DNA of 64,000 nucleotides from the NCBI GenBank assembly GCA_965178125.1, contig CBCXTV010000002.1:1-64000 (forward strand). The letters are read 5' to 3'. The number at the start of each line of letters is the position of its first letter. Position 1 is the first letter of the stretch. This DNA comes from Bilabrum cf. latius. Taxonomy: Eukaryota; Bigyra: Bicosoecida; Bigyra; Bicosoecida. The notes under the pieces are model-generated. The model was given only the letters and a program-made list of their open reading frames with translations. It searched no databases and was not told the DNA's origin. Positions 1-8,455 of this stretch are shown piece by piece. Both the position numbers and the translations under genes were made by a program.

Positions 1-67
1 TGCGGACCTACCCAGCGCACTGCACGACGGACCCACTCGGGAAGCTCCCGCGCAGGAGCCACTGCCG

Positions 68-329
68 CCCGCGTTTGAAGAATATGCGGAGAAATACGAA
101 GCCAAGGACACGAGCATCTCGGGCACCTTTCCCGACTCGCAGCCGGTTTCAGAGACGACCACAAATCGGCACGAGAAGTGCGCCCGATTTCGTCCCCCGA
201 AAAAAGACACAAATAGGACCCCGCGGAGATCCGCATCTGCTCCTCACGCGCGGAACGTGTTTCGGTACGCAAAAAGCGGTCACATGGGAGGCCCGGAAAG
301 CGTCCGGAAAACGGTTCAGAAATAAGTAC
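68..329. repeat. Dispersed 265-bp repeat, copy 1
   Basis: Closely similar to 13,491-13,754 in the same unit, to 27,067-27,328 and to 40,300-40,563. A truncated copy starts unit C. No gene is recognised in it. A shorter core (around tgtttcggtacgcaaaaagc) recurs a third time in each unit at about 3,720, 30,900 and 58,199, at the end of the mosaic zone. Confidence 0.8.
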
Positions 330-400
330 CGTCGTTTTCCGGGTCACCTTTTTCGGTCTCGAAATGGGAATCGGATTTGGGACAGGAATTGAAGCGGAGA
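330..400. repeat. Dispersed about 75-bp repeat
   Basis: The same sequence occurs at about 25,740-25,813, just before the satellite, and again at 27,327-27,399, 52,563-52,636 and 53,656-53,730. It therefore sits on both sides of the unit junction and could have supplied homology for unequal exchange. No coding content is recognised. Confidence 0.8.
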
Positions 401-540
401 ACGGACCCCACTGGTGTTACCTCGTGCCTCCATACGATGCTAGGATCTCCACGTTTCTCAGTTTTAGGCAGCACTCGAAGGGGAAGCTTCCGACGGCGCG
501 CCTATGACATGCTGCCACCCATCACCGTGGTCATCTGGAG

Positions 541-715
541 GACTCCGCACCATTCGGAAAACGGCTCGCCCGCCGTGAGTGAACCAGCGATCGCCGTGTG
601 CATCAGTAGGACCCCCGCACCATTCGGAAAACGGCTCGCCCGCCGTAAGTGAAATGGCGTCCCGAAGGACCCGTGCTCCTTTTGAAAAACGGCTCGCCCG
701 CCGTGTGTTCCCGAG
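541..715. repeat. Short tandem repeat with acggctcgcccgccgt core, three copies
   Basis: The 16-bp core, itself an imperfect palindrome with 5-bp arms, starts at 561, 631 and 689. Each core has similar flanks (cattcggaaa before; gtgagt, gtaagt or gtgtgt after). Unit B has the same three copies at 27,559, 27,629 and 27,687. Unit C has five. Confidence 0.8.
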
Positions 716-757
716 ATCCTCCAGCCACGCCACCAGTCAATGTTCTCGCTCGCCGTT

Positions 758-1955
758 ACGTCATGGAGCCCCACGAAGTCGTGCAGATGATCAGGGCGAT
801 ACCGTGAGCATCCTCCTTCTCCGTCTTCTTGCCGCCGTCGTACAGCCTGGCCGCGACACGATCTTGATGCCAAAACTCGAGTGTGGCGCGGATCCGGAAA
901 CAGTAGCCGTCCGGGAAGTTGCCCTGCATCAACTGGTCCTCCACCGCACACTGCGTGCACGATGGCATCGCGGAGATGAATTTCTCCGCATTCCGGAGAA
1001 GCTCCATGGCCCGGTTGATATCGTCCAAGGCCTCGTCACGCGAAGGACTCTGACGCACGGCGTTGCTGCACGAGGCGGCGTCCCCTGCAGAAGGCTCGTC
1101 GCGCGCGGGAGCACGAGCGTCGTTGTCGCCGTCAGCGGTATTCGCGCAAGCTTTTGGCACCCAACGCTTCGCTTCACCCGCAGAGGAACGGACATCATGG
1201 AGACTCCAGCCACGCGCAACCAGGCACTTCGCGCACCAGTCCTCAGGGAAGAAGTAGCGCAGGTTCTCCCTCTTCCGGCGGATCTGGGGAAATCGGTACG
1301 CCGGAAACTCGTTTTTGCAATTCTTGCACCTCACCCACCACGGCGTCGCGTTGTCGAACTTGTCGCAACACACCCGGCAAACTGGTTGGATCCAGTCCTT
1401 CCACTTCTTGAAGTACTCTGACCGGGGCTTAGGCCCTGGCACGCGTTGCAAGTCCATGTCGCCTCCTCCGCCGGCTCCGGCGCGACCTGCCACGGCACGT
1501 ACGGCTCCCCCCATGACGACTTCGCAGGCGTCTTCCATGAACCCCAGGTTCCGACATCCTTCCCGTCTGCCACGCCGCCACCCGCCTTCCAAGCGGCTGC
1601 GTCTGACCATACGTCGCGAGCATCCTCCTCCTCCGTCTTCTTGCCGCCGTCGTCTTCGGCGTCCTCCTTCGGCGCTGCCTTGCCGCTCTCCTCTCCGAGC
1701 ATCCCCGTGGACGCCGCCTCCGCGCCGCCGCTCTCGATGTGGGGGCCGCCTGAACATCGACGCTTGCCGCCGCGCCGGCGTGCTCCGCCGGGGCGTCGAC
1801 CTCGCGCGCCAACATGCCGCCCTCGTTTCCCATATTACCGGCGCCTTGACGCCCACGAAGATTGCGGCCGTCTCCCAAGGAAACAGCAATGCTCTCGGAC
1901 GGTTTCTCCTCAGACATCATCGGCAAAGAGACTCGGAGAATGCCGTTCCCGCCTG
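758..1955 (-). pseudogene. Chimeric remnant: Rep tail, 354-aa family and four-CxxC gene fragments (unit A)
   Basis: This stretch is assembled from pieces of genes that are intact elsewhere in the unit, all in their original minus orientation. 758-807 matches the Rep segment around the helicase motif C (parent about 15,590). 807-840 matches the Ser/Lys-rich part of the four-CxxC gene. 840-959 matches the end of the 354-aa CxxC gene (parent about 7,590-7,710). 960-1,955 matches most of the four-CxxC gene (parent about 12,220-13,290). A one-base deletion near 1,432 destroys the first CxxC pair and shifts the frame. An open frame of 377 codons (756-1,889) runs across several junctions, but its N-terminal part is out of frame with the parent. 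I read it as a gene-fragment mosaic, not a working gene. Confidence 0.8.
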
Positions 1956-3760
1956 CTTGACCCGACTGCAGGCCTGGCACTTGAGGTTGGTGATCACGGC
2001 CGACTGCTCCCCACCCAAATACCAGATCGTACGCGAGCGCAGCCTATGAGGAATCCACTGGCCCGACTTCCGGGGCACGACCATCGCCAAGAGCTTCGAC
2101 TGCGGCGCGTCGATCTGCACCCTCGACCCGCAATCGCTGAGCGTAATGGCGTCGTCGAAGATCCACGTGCCGCCCCAAGCATGCCGCCTGCGCTGCTGCC
2201 GGGAGCTCGGGTTCGGTACCTAAAAGCCGTACACGACATTCGGCCTGCTGCCGGCCCAAATGAAATCCTCCGCCACGCGACAACGATGCGACCTCTCGGA
2301 GTCCGTCATGCATACGTGGAAGTGCACCAGGTTTCCGGCGTGCTTGCGGTGCAGGGAGAGCTCCATTTTCGTCCCGCTGCCGCGCAAGGTCTGGGAAGAG
2401 CGTCCGCATGGCCGACATCATCCGGAGCAGGGCGTCCGCATGCTCGACATCATCCGGGGGATGTGCTCGAAGACCTTTTGGAACTCGCGGCTCACGAACG
2501 GATTGACGATGCTCTGCGTGCTTTCCGGGGGGATGTGCTCGAAGACCTTTTGGAACTCGCGGCTCACGAACGGATTGACGATGCTCTGCGTGCTTTCCGG
2601 GGGGATGTGCTCGAAGACCTTTTGGAACTCGCGGCTCACGAACGGATTGACGACGCTCTGCGTGCTTTCCGCGTACTTGATCATGTACCTCATGGCTGGG
2701 CCGCCCGCAACATCGACGCTTGCCGCCGCGCCGGCGTGCTCCGCCGGGGCGTCGACCTCGCGCGCCAACATGCCGCCTCGTTTCCCATATTACCGGCGCC
2801 TTGACGCCCACGAAGATTGCGGCCGTCTCCCAAGGAAACAGCAATGCTCTCGGACGGTTTCTCCTCAGACATCATCGGCAAAGAGACTCGGAGAATGCCG
2901 TTCCCGCCTGCTTGACCCGACTGCAGGCCTGGCACTTGAGGTTGGTGATCACGGCCGACTGCTCCCCACCCAAATACCAGATCGTACGCGAGCGCAGCCT
3001 ATGAGGAATCCACTGGCCCGACTTCCGGGGCACGACCATCGCCAAGAGCTTCGACTGCGGCGCGTCGATCTGCACCCTCGACCCGCAATCGCTGAGCGTA
3101 ATGGCGTCGTCGAAGATCCACGTGCCGCCCCAAGCATGCCGCCTGCGCTGCTGCCGGGAGCTCGGGTTCGGTACCTAAAAGCCGTACACGACATTCGGCC
3201 TGCTGCCGGCCCAAATGAAATCCTCCGCCACGCGACAACGATGCGACCTCTCGGAGTCCGTCATGCATACGTGGAAGTGCACCAGGTTTCCGGCGTGCTT
3301 GCGGTGCAGGGAGAGCTCCATTTTCGTCCCGCTGCCGCGCAAGGTCTGGGAAGAGCGTCCGCATGGCCGACATCATCCGGAGCAGGGCGTCCGCATGCTC
3401 GACATCATCCGGGGGATGTGCTCGAAGACCTTTTGGAACTCGCGGCTCACGAACGGATTGACGATGCTCTGCGTGCTTTCCGGGGGGATGTGCTCGAAGA
3501 CCTTTTGGAACTCGCGGCTCACGAACGGATTGACGATGCTCTGCGTGCTTTCCGGGGGGATGTGCTCGAAGACCTTTTGGAACTCGCGGCTCACGAACGG
3601 ATTGACGACGCTCTGCGTGCTTTCCGCGTACTTGATCATGTACCTCATGGCTGGGCCGCCCGCAACATCGACGCTTGCCGCCGCGCCGGCGTGCTCCCCC
3701 GGGGCGTCGACCTCGGAAAGTGTTTCGGTACGCAAAAAGCGGTCACATGGGAGGCCCGGA
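1956..3760 (-). pseudogene. Tandem 955-bp chimeric block, two copies (unit A)
   Basis: Two head-to-tail copies (offset about 955 bp) of a block made of four fragments. In the first copy these are: a piece of the 354-aa CxxC gene (1,956-2,222), two abutting Rep pieces including the HxH motif (about 2,226-2,395), a piece of the glycosyltransferase-like gene with a triplicated 72-bp segment (about 2,398-2,700), and a piece of the N-terminal part of the four-CxxC gene (from 2,703). All keep the parental minus orientation. Frames change at several junctions, so a complete product is unlikely. The last copy ends in the short dispersed repeat near 3,720. Confidence 0.8.
2457..2672. repeat. 72-bp triplication of a glycosyltransferase-gene segment
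   Basis: Three consecutive 72-bp copies (24 codons in the minus frame) of a segment that occurs once in the parent gene (about 20,735-20,810, residues about 737-760 of the 910-codon frame). The triplication recurs in the second block at about 3,412-3,627, in unit B at 29,637-29,852 and about 30,592-30,805 (the latter with a small deletion), and in unit C in altered form. Confidence 0.85.
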
Positions 3761-3938
3761 AAGCATGGCATCACCCTTGCCGTCCACATCACTGCGTCGT
3801 GGGATGCTGCTCAAGATAACTCGGCGTCTGTTTAGTCGAGGGCTGTCTTGACTAGGAATGTGGCGGTGAAATCCAGGAGTTCCGTCTGCATCGTCAGGCT
3901 CTTGCCTTTCTGTACCATATCAAGAGGAGAGGGAAGAC

Positions 3939-4337
3939 ATGCAAAACCGACCCGCCACTAATTCTATCCTACGGCCAAGCCACCTGCGGCGTCCGCGCGA
4001 CTGGGCGTGCACGAAAACCGGCGCACTGCATTGCTTAAAGTGCCACGCTCCCAAGCGAAGTAGTATTGGTGCGCTTGCAGCGGCACTTATCGGTGCGCCG
4101 GAGGTCACCACACGAGCATGTCGGCCGGCAGCTCGCAAACTCCACCTACGTGCTGGGAGTGGCACATTCTACTGCTTGAAGTGCCACACTGCCGAGCGAA
4201 GGAAGCACCTCTTGGTACGCCCCTCTTGGTACGCTTGCAGCGGCGCTTATCGGTGCGCCGTGGGGAACGGCTCGCGTGGGATTCGGAGGCGTACCCGGCC
4301 CACGACGGGAAGAGTTCCCCAGTTACGTCTGGAGTGA
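3939..4337 (+). CDS. Possible small CxxCH-containing ORF (weak)
   Basis: A plus-strand frame of 132 codons starting with ATG after a purine-rich run. It carries two similar CLKCH motifs at about residues 31-35 and 79-83, a pattern that could bind zinc or heme. The two motifs lie in diverged direct repeats, so the frame may just reflect a repeat. It is also open in unit C (58,416-58,814) but reduced to 100 codons with one motif in unit B (31,119-31,421). No homologous family is recognised. It is the only plus-strand frame in this part with any protein-like feature. Confidence 0.25.
   Translation: MQNRPATNSILRPSHLRRPRDWACTKTGALHCLKCHAPKRSSIGALAAALIGAPEVTTRACRPAARKLHLRAGSGTFYCLKCHTAERRKHLLVRPSWYACSGAYRCAVGNGSRGIRRRTRPTTGRVPQLRLE
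4103..4151. repeat. Stray copy of the inner part of the junction palindrome arm
   Basis: 49 bp matching 26,925-26,973 (the inner end of the palindrome's right arm) with a single difference. It is also present in unit C at 58,580-58,628 and absent from the corresponding part of unit B. Confidence 0.8.
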
Positions 4338-4923
4338 TTGGGGGACAAGGTGGGCATCAAGTCGGCGCCTCCTAAGCGTATCACAGAGGATGACGAACCG
4401 CCCGCCCCGCTTCGATCCCGACCTCGAGGTGCACTCGAAATCAAGGCGGAACGCTGGAAATCCGCCCCCGAAACCCTCCATGTTTGTTGACAAGGACCCA
4501 GGCTGCGCTCCGACAAGCTGACAAACTTCGTCAGCTTCCGAAGGGTCTTCATTAAATATTCAACGCTTCGGGGTCAATGAGGTAATGCACTACCAAAGAG
4601 CAGCTGGGCCGTGTGTCGTCCGAGATGACAAAGATCGTGGGCATCATCGATCCAGAGGGCGTCAAAGGCACGGACGGCGCGGGCGACATTGACCCCGACG
4701 AGCTGGAGGTCCTGGACCGCGTCTGGACGCCCCATCCGGAAGTATTCCTAAGCGCTCCCGACGGACGAGACATTCTCTGTCTGAAATCAGGCACCCAACC
4801 CTTCCGCACAAGGTGAAGAGAGAACGCCGACGGACAATATCCTCTCTTTTGCACATCGGGCATCCAACCCCTCCGCACAGGTGAGCAAGCAACGAGTTCC
4901 CTTCTCGCGACGTCCGGATCCAT
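4247..4923 (-). pseudogene. Frameshifted minus-strand gene remnant joined to a Rep fragment (unit A)
   Basis: 4,878-4,923 matches the Rep gene downstream of its tyrosine motif (parent about 16,100-16,147, residues MDPDVARRELVA). Downstream on the minus strand the frame continues for about 120 codons, is broken by a one-base deletion near 4,570, and continues in another frame to 4,247. In unit B the same region is one open frame of 236 codons. No family is recognised for the non-Rep part. A plus-strand frame through 4,586-4,816 is also open and acidic, so the coding strand is not certain. Confidence 0.5.
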
Positions 4924-5344
4924 TTTGAAGCGTTGGAATTTTCGCGCGCTGAGCAGACCCCAAATTTACGATGAAGAAGCCCAAATCCTGCGTCCATGAA
5001 GGCCTTGCGAGGCCGCCTGCTATTGGCAGTCGACGCTCCGGGATCCACTGCGCAATGCAGTTTTGCAGAGCGATGCAGTATGCGCGGGAAGACGGCAAAA
5101 TGGATCCGTATCTTTGGGAAAAGGTCTGTGCATCGCACAGCTGCCGCACGGAGAGCTGCTTCCGTTCCACGGCTGGTGAGGGCCCGATGCTGCTCTACTC
5201 ATGCCCCACGGCCACACACTAAGAGGAACGGATTGTGTCAGGATCCCGCCGCAGCATGGGTACGCGGATCTGCCTCCATAGGGACGGACGGGAGGAGCTG
5301 CCGGCGGAGGGCGGGCGGGGGTCCGGCCAAGCCAAGCGGCCAGG

Positions 5345-5500
5345 TACTTCACGCTCTGCCCTATGGCGCTGGGTTCTGTGAGGCGGGGCCTATCTGTGAT
5401 CCTCGGCTCTGTGAAGGTGCGAAGCGCTATTCACGATTCGACTTCGCCTTACTCCTGGATGAGGCGGCGGAGCTGCGTGCTGGGATCTCTTCCTGTGGCG
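5345..5500 (-). pseudogene. Fragment of the 234-aa coiled-coil gene
   Basis: Diverged copy of the 3' end of the gene at 18,937-19,641. The minus-strand frame gives EEIPARSSAASSRSKAKS where the parent ends EEIAARSSANSSTSQAKS. The conserved stretch extends past the parental stop. It is present in all three units (about 32,690-32,840 and 59,825-59,975). It is too short to be a gene. Confidence 0.7.
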
Positions 5501-5619
5501 TCCGAGCGCGATGGCGAGTGCACGCTTGGCCGTCATAGAGAAAGGCACGGCGAAGTACCACATCTTCGCCACCCACCACATTTCGCCAAGCACCACCTCG
5601 TTGGCAGGCTCCCTCCCGG

Positions 5620-6200
5620 AGTAATGGCGGGCTTCGGGAACGCGAAACGCACAAGTTCTCCGGTTTTCCGCGTAAACCCTCCCCGGCAGGCGACACCACT
5701 GAAAAACCCTCCAAGGTCTGGGCGCGTGTCGCCATGGTGGCGGTGACATGGGCATGGACCTTCCTAATGTGTCATAACCGCGAGCCCCAGGCATCCCACC
5801 TCTGTCCCACATGTTTTGCGGTTTTTGGCGTAAACTTTGTCGGCAGGCGCTCTCATGCACGGCGTTGGCGACGGAGAATGCCGTTCCCACAGAGTGCGCT
5901 GCTGACTGCCGAAGCCGAAAGAGGATCCGCGGAGAAGGAATCTCGCACATGCTCCCAGGAAGAGCAACTCCTCCGGCTTCACGCCCACACATGCTGGACT
6001 GGCTCTATCCCCGCCCATTCCGAATGCAAGAGCGCACTCCCGCCCTTTCCGAGATCGAGAGTGGTGATGGCACGTTACGTTACGGTGGAGCTCAGAGTCA
6101 TTTGTGTGTTCAACAGAGACGCGGCGCTTCGCAAGAGGCTCCTCACGTGCCGGACCACGAGCGTCCTTGGCGCCGTCAGCGTGCCTGCTCTCGGCGTCCC
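5620..6200. other. Segment present only in unit A of the visible units
   Basis: Units B and C have much shorter, mutually different joins at this place (about 32,950-33,045 and 60,080-60,180). Within the unit A segment, 5,870-6,060 resembles 13,270-13,430 (the sequence upstream of the four-CxxC gene start) and 6,060-6,115 resembles 13,898-13,950. It is therefore a second-hand copy of sequence from elsewhere in the unit. No complete gene is seen. Confidence 0.65.
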
Positions 6201-7005
6201 GACACTTATCGGTGCGCCGTGGGGAACGGCTCGCGTGGGATTCGGACGCGTACCCGGCTCGCGTGGGCATGGACCTCCCCAATCCGGCAGGACCGTGAGC
6301 TCCTGGCATCCCACCTCTGTCTTAGAAGTTTTCCGGTTTTTGGCGCAAACCTTCTGGAGCAGACGACAGCAGCGAAAGACCCACCCAAGCTCCGCGGGAA
6401 GTGTGATACCTCTACGGTTCCGGCATCTACTTGGCCGTGCACATATGCAAGGCGATGCACTACACCTGCGCGTCCGGCTGCACCCGCTTGAACGACAGGT
6501 TCCTCTCCGTGCAAGTGGTTCCGCGACAACAAGGTCGTGGAAGTGACAGACTAGGAGAGTACGCCGGGTTCAGATTCACGCCCATCAGGGACAGGTCCGG
6601 GTCCCGCGCTCGCGCTACCGCGTGAGGAGGCTATGCGCACGTATGAGGAGGGGAGAACTTCGTATAATAGTCTCTCGCAGACTCGAACTTTTGGCTCTCA
6701 CCGAAGGACGGAATGTTAGCCCTCCGCTACTTACGGTGTCTTTAGCTTCCGCCCTACACGTTCCCCGCCCGTGGTCAAGAGGGAGTTTGTCGAGACACGC
6801 ACCCGCCCGAGAGCTCCGGTCCTCTAAGCGCTCACGATCTCCCGCCCAGCGCGGTGCGAGCCCGCTTCACCGGGACTTGTCGCGTGCCTACGGAGGTGTC
6901 TTTTCCGAACCTGCCACTGAAGACGTTAGGGAGCGACGGGGAACGGATGCACAACGGTATGCCACCCATGTCCTCGAGGAATCCACCAAGACGTTGTGGC
7001 CCGAG
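6201..7005. other. Gene-free stretch upstream of the first 64-bp element
   Basis: I see no supported gene here. Open frames on both strands exist, as expected for GC-rich DNA, but they lack recognisable motifs and the longest starts with GTG. The part beginning cttatcggtgcgcc near 6,208 duplicates about 4,246-4,300. Confidence 0.5.
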
Positions 7006-7190
7006 GTAGTGCGATTTTCGGGAGAAGGATTCTTAGTACCTTATAGGGTACCCCCCAGGATCGCACTACGTGGGTTTGGGGGGTTGGTCTCCTTTCCTCT
7101 TGTTTTCGTGTGCACTCTTCTGCGACCGCCCCCCCCGGGGAACGGATGCACAACGGTATGCCACCCATGTCCTCGAGAGATCCACCAAGA
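6938..7190. repeat. Direct repeats of about 50 bp flanking the 64-bp element
   Basis: Two near-identical copies, about 6,938-6,990 and 7,136-7,190, starting ggggaacggatgcacaacgg. They bracket the 64-bp inverted-repeat element and its GC-rich tail. The arrangement is the same in unit B (about 33,747-33,999) and unit C (about 60,870-61,123). Confidence 0.8.
7006..7069. mobile_element. 64-bp MITE-like element with 10-bp terminal inverted repeats (copy 1)
   Basis: The ends are GTAGTGCGAT (7,006-7,015) and ATCGCACTAC (7,060-7,069), a perfect 10-bp inverted pair. A second inner inverted pair is GTACC (7,036-7,040) and GGTAC (7,047-7,051). A second copy of the same length lies at 18,452-18,515. Similarity between the two copies continues about 65 bp to the right, so the duplicated tract is longer than the hairpin. 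It is a non-coding, possibly non-autonomous element or a duplicated regulatory or replication hairpin. Confidence 0.6.
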
Positions 7191-7390
7191 TCCGCACATA
7201 CCTCTGCGGTGAACAGCACGTTACATGAGACCCTGACCGACCCGAGAGTCTCTGCCCTCAGTCTCCACGACTTCCCGCAGGATCCGCCCCGCTCCCACCG
7301 ACGGCTCCTGCCGTACGTACGACGCACCATTTTCAAAAGAGCATTGGCACCCGCTCCTCACCTAAGCGACGATACTGTCGCTGCGGTCCC

Positions 7391-8455
7391 TCACGGCACG
7401 CTCTCCGGTCCGCCCGGTGCGAACTCAGAGTCGTCGTCTGTCGAAACGTGGTCGCTGTGGAAGATGTTGCTCTGGCCGTCTGAGGACACGGCATCCTGCC
7501 AGTATCGACGCAACTGCTCCGCCACGTCCATGGCCGCATGGGAGCTCAGCGGGATCTGCTCGAAGAGAGCGTTACTGTCGTGCACTGCAAACAGCCTGGC
7601 CGCGACGCGATCTTGATGGCAAATTTCGAGTGTGGCGCGGATCCGGAAACAGTAGCCGTCCGGAAAGTTGCCCTGCATCAACTGGTCCTCCACCGCACAC
7701 TGCGTGCACCAAATAGACCGCTCGGTACGTCGTATGTAGCCGGGCCACAGGGAATGCAGCAACGAGTACTGAGCCCGACGCAAGCTCTTCGGGTTGAAGC
7801 TGTCCGCCTGCTTGACCCGACTGCAGGCCTGGCACTTGAGGTTGGTGATCACGGCCGACTGCTCCCCAGCCAAATACCAGATCGTACGCGAGCGCAGCCT
7901 ACGAGGAATCCACTGGCCCGACTTCCGGGGCACGACCATCGCCAAGAGCTTCGACTGCGGCGCGTCGATCTGCACCCTCGACCCGCAATCGCTGAGCGTA
8001 ATGGCGTCGTCGAACACCCACGTGCCGCCCCAAGCATGACGCCTGCGCTGCTGCCGGGAGCTCGGGTTCGGTACCTCGCGAGGCCTGTCGGAAGGGGGGT
8101 CCGTCGGCTGCGGTGGTGTCGGATACCAGGAGAGAGCGGTCCACGGATTGATGCACGTGGACGTTGCCGCCTCGCGCGTCGCCGGAGTGGCTGAGCTGTC
8201 TGGTCGACGAAACGGTGGCGCCCACGCCGTGCAGGCCGCCACCTGCGCGGGCACATCGGGCAAGAATGCGCCTGCAGGTTCACGTGGCCGAGGTCGGGGA
8301 AGCTTCGTCGGGGTCAGGGATCCCATCGAGGAAGCCGCGTTCGCCGCTGGGATGGTCGTGCTCGAGGTTGACGAAGTCGCGTTCGCCCCTGACATGGTCG
8401 TGGTCGAGGTCACGGCATGGCCGCCGAGGGGTGAGCGCGATCGCGGGGGGTCCAT
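7391..8455 (-). CDS. CxxC-pair protein, 354 aa, function unknown (unit A)
   Basis: No family is recognised with confidence. Residues 1-135 are Ser/Thr/Pro-rich and probably disordered. About 140-200 form a compact hydrophobic segment (WGGTWVFDD, then QIDAPQSKLLAM). Residues 208-253 hold two CxxC pairs (CQAC at 208/211 and CTQC at 250/253) about 40 residues apart, consistent with one zinc site. The tail is acidic and Ser/Asp-rich. The ATG at 8,455 lies 46 bp inside the end of the upstream transposase gene in another frame, so the two could share a transcript. Pieces of this gene are re-used in the mosaic zone. Related CxxC pairs in two neighbouring genes suggest a common zinc-binding domain type, possibly for nucleic-acid or protein binding (inference). 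Confidence 0.65.
   Translation of the reverse strand: MDPPRSRSPLGGHAVTSTTTMSGANATSSTSSTTIPAANAASSMGSLTPTKLPRPRPREPAGAFLPDVPAQVAACTAWAPPFRRPDSSATPATREAATSTCINPWTALSWYPTPPQPTDPPSDRPREVPNPSSRQQRRRHAWGGTWVFDDAITLSDCGSRVQIDAPQSKLLAMVVPRKSGQWIPRRLRSRTIWYLAGEQSAVITNLKCQACSRVKQADSFNPKSLRRAQYSLLHSLWPGYIRRTERSIWCTQCAVEDQLMQGNFPDGYCFRIRATLEICHQDRVAARLFAVHDSNALFEQIPLSSHAAMDVAEQLRRYWQDAVSSDGQSNIFHSDHVSTDDDSEFAPGGPESVP

Noticed and set aside
1828-1840. catattac resembles the nick-site word of CRESS replicons
   Set aside because: It lies in a remnant of the four-CxxC gene whose intact parent reads catatcac, is not in a stem-loop, and does not fit the full nonanucleotide.
6657-6672. aacttcgtataat looks like a loxP half-site
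   Set aside because: Only one arm is present, with no inverted partner or spacer, and no Cre-type recombinase is seen.
6622-7212. 196-codon plus-strand frame through the 64-bp element
   Set aside because: It starts with GTG, runs through the hairpin and G/C homopolymers, and has no protein-like features.
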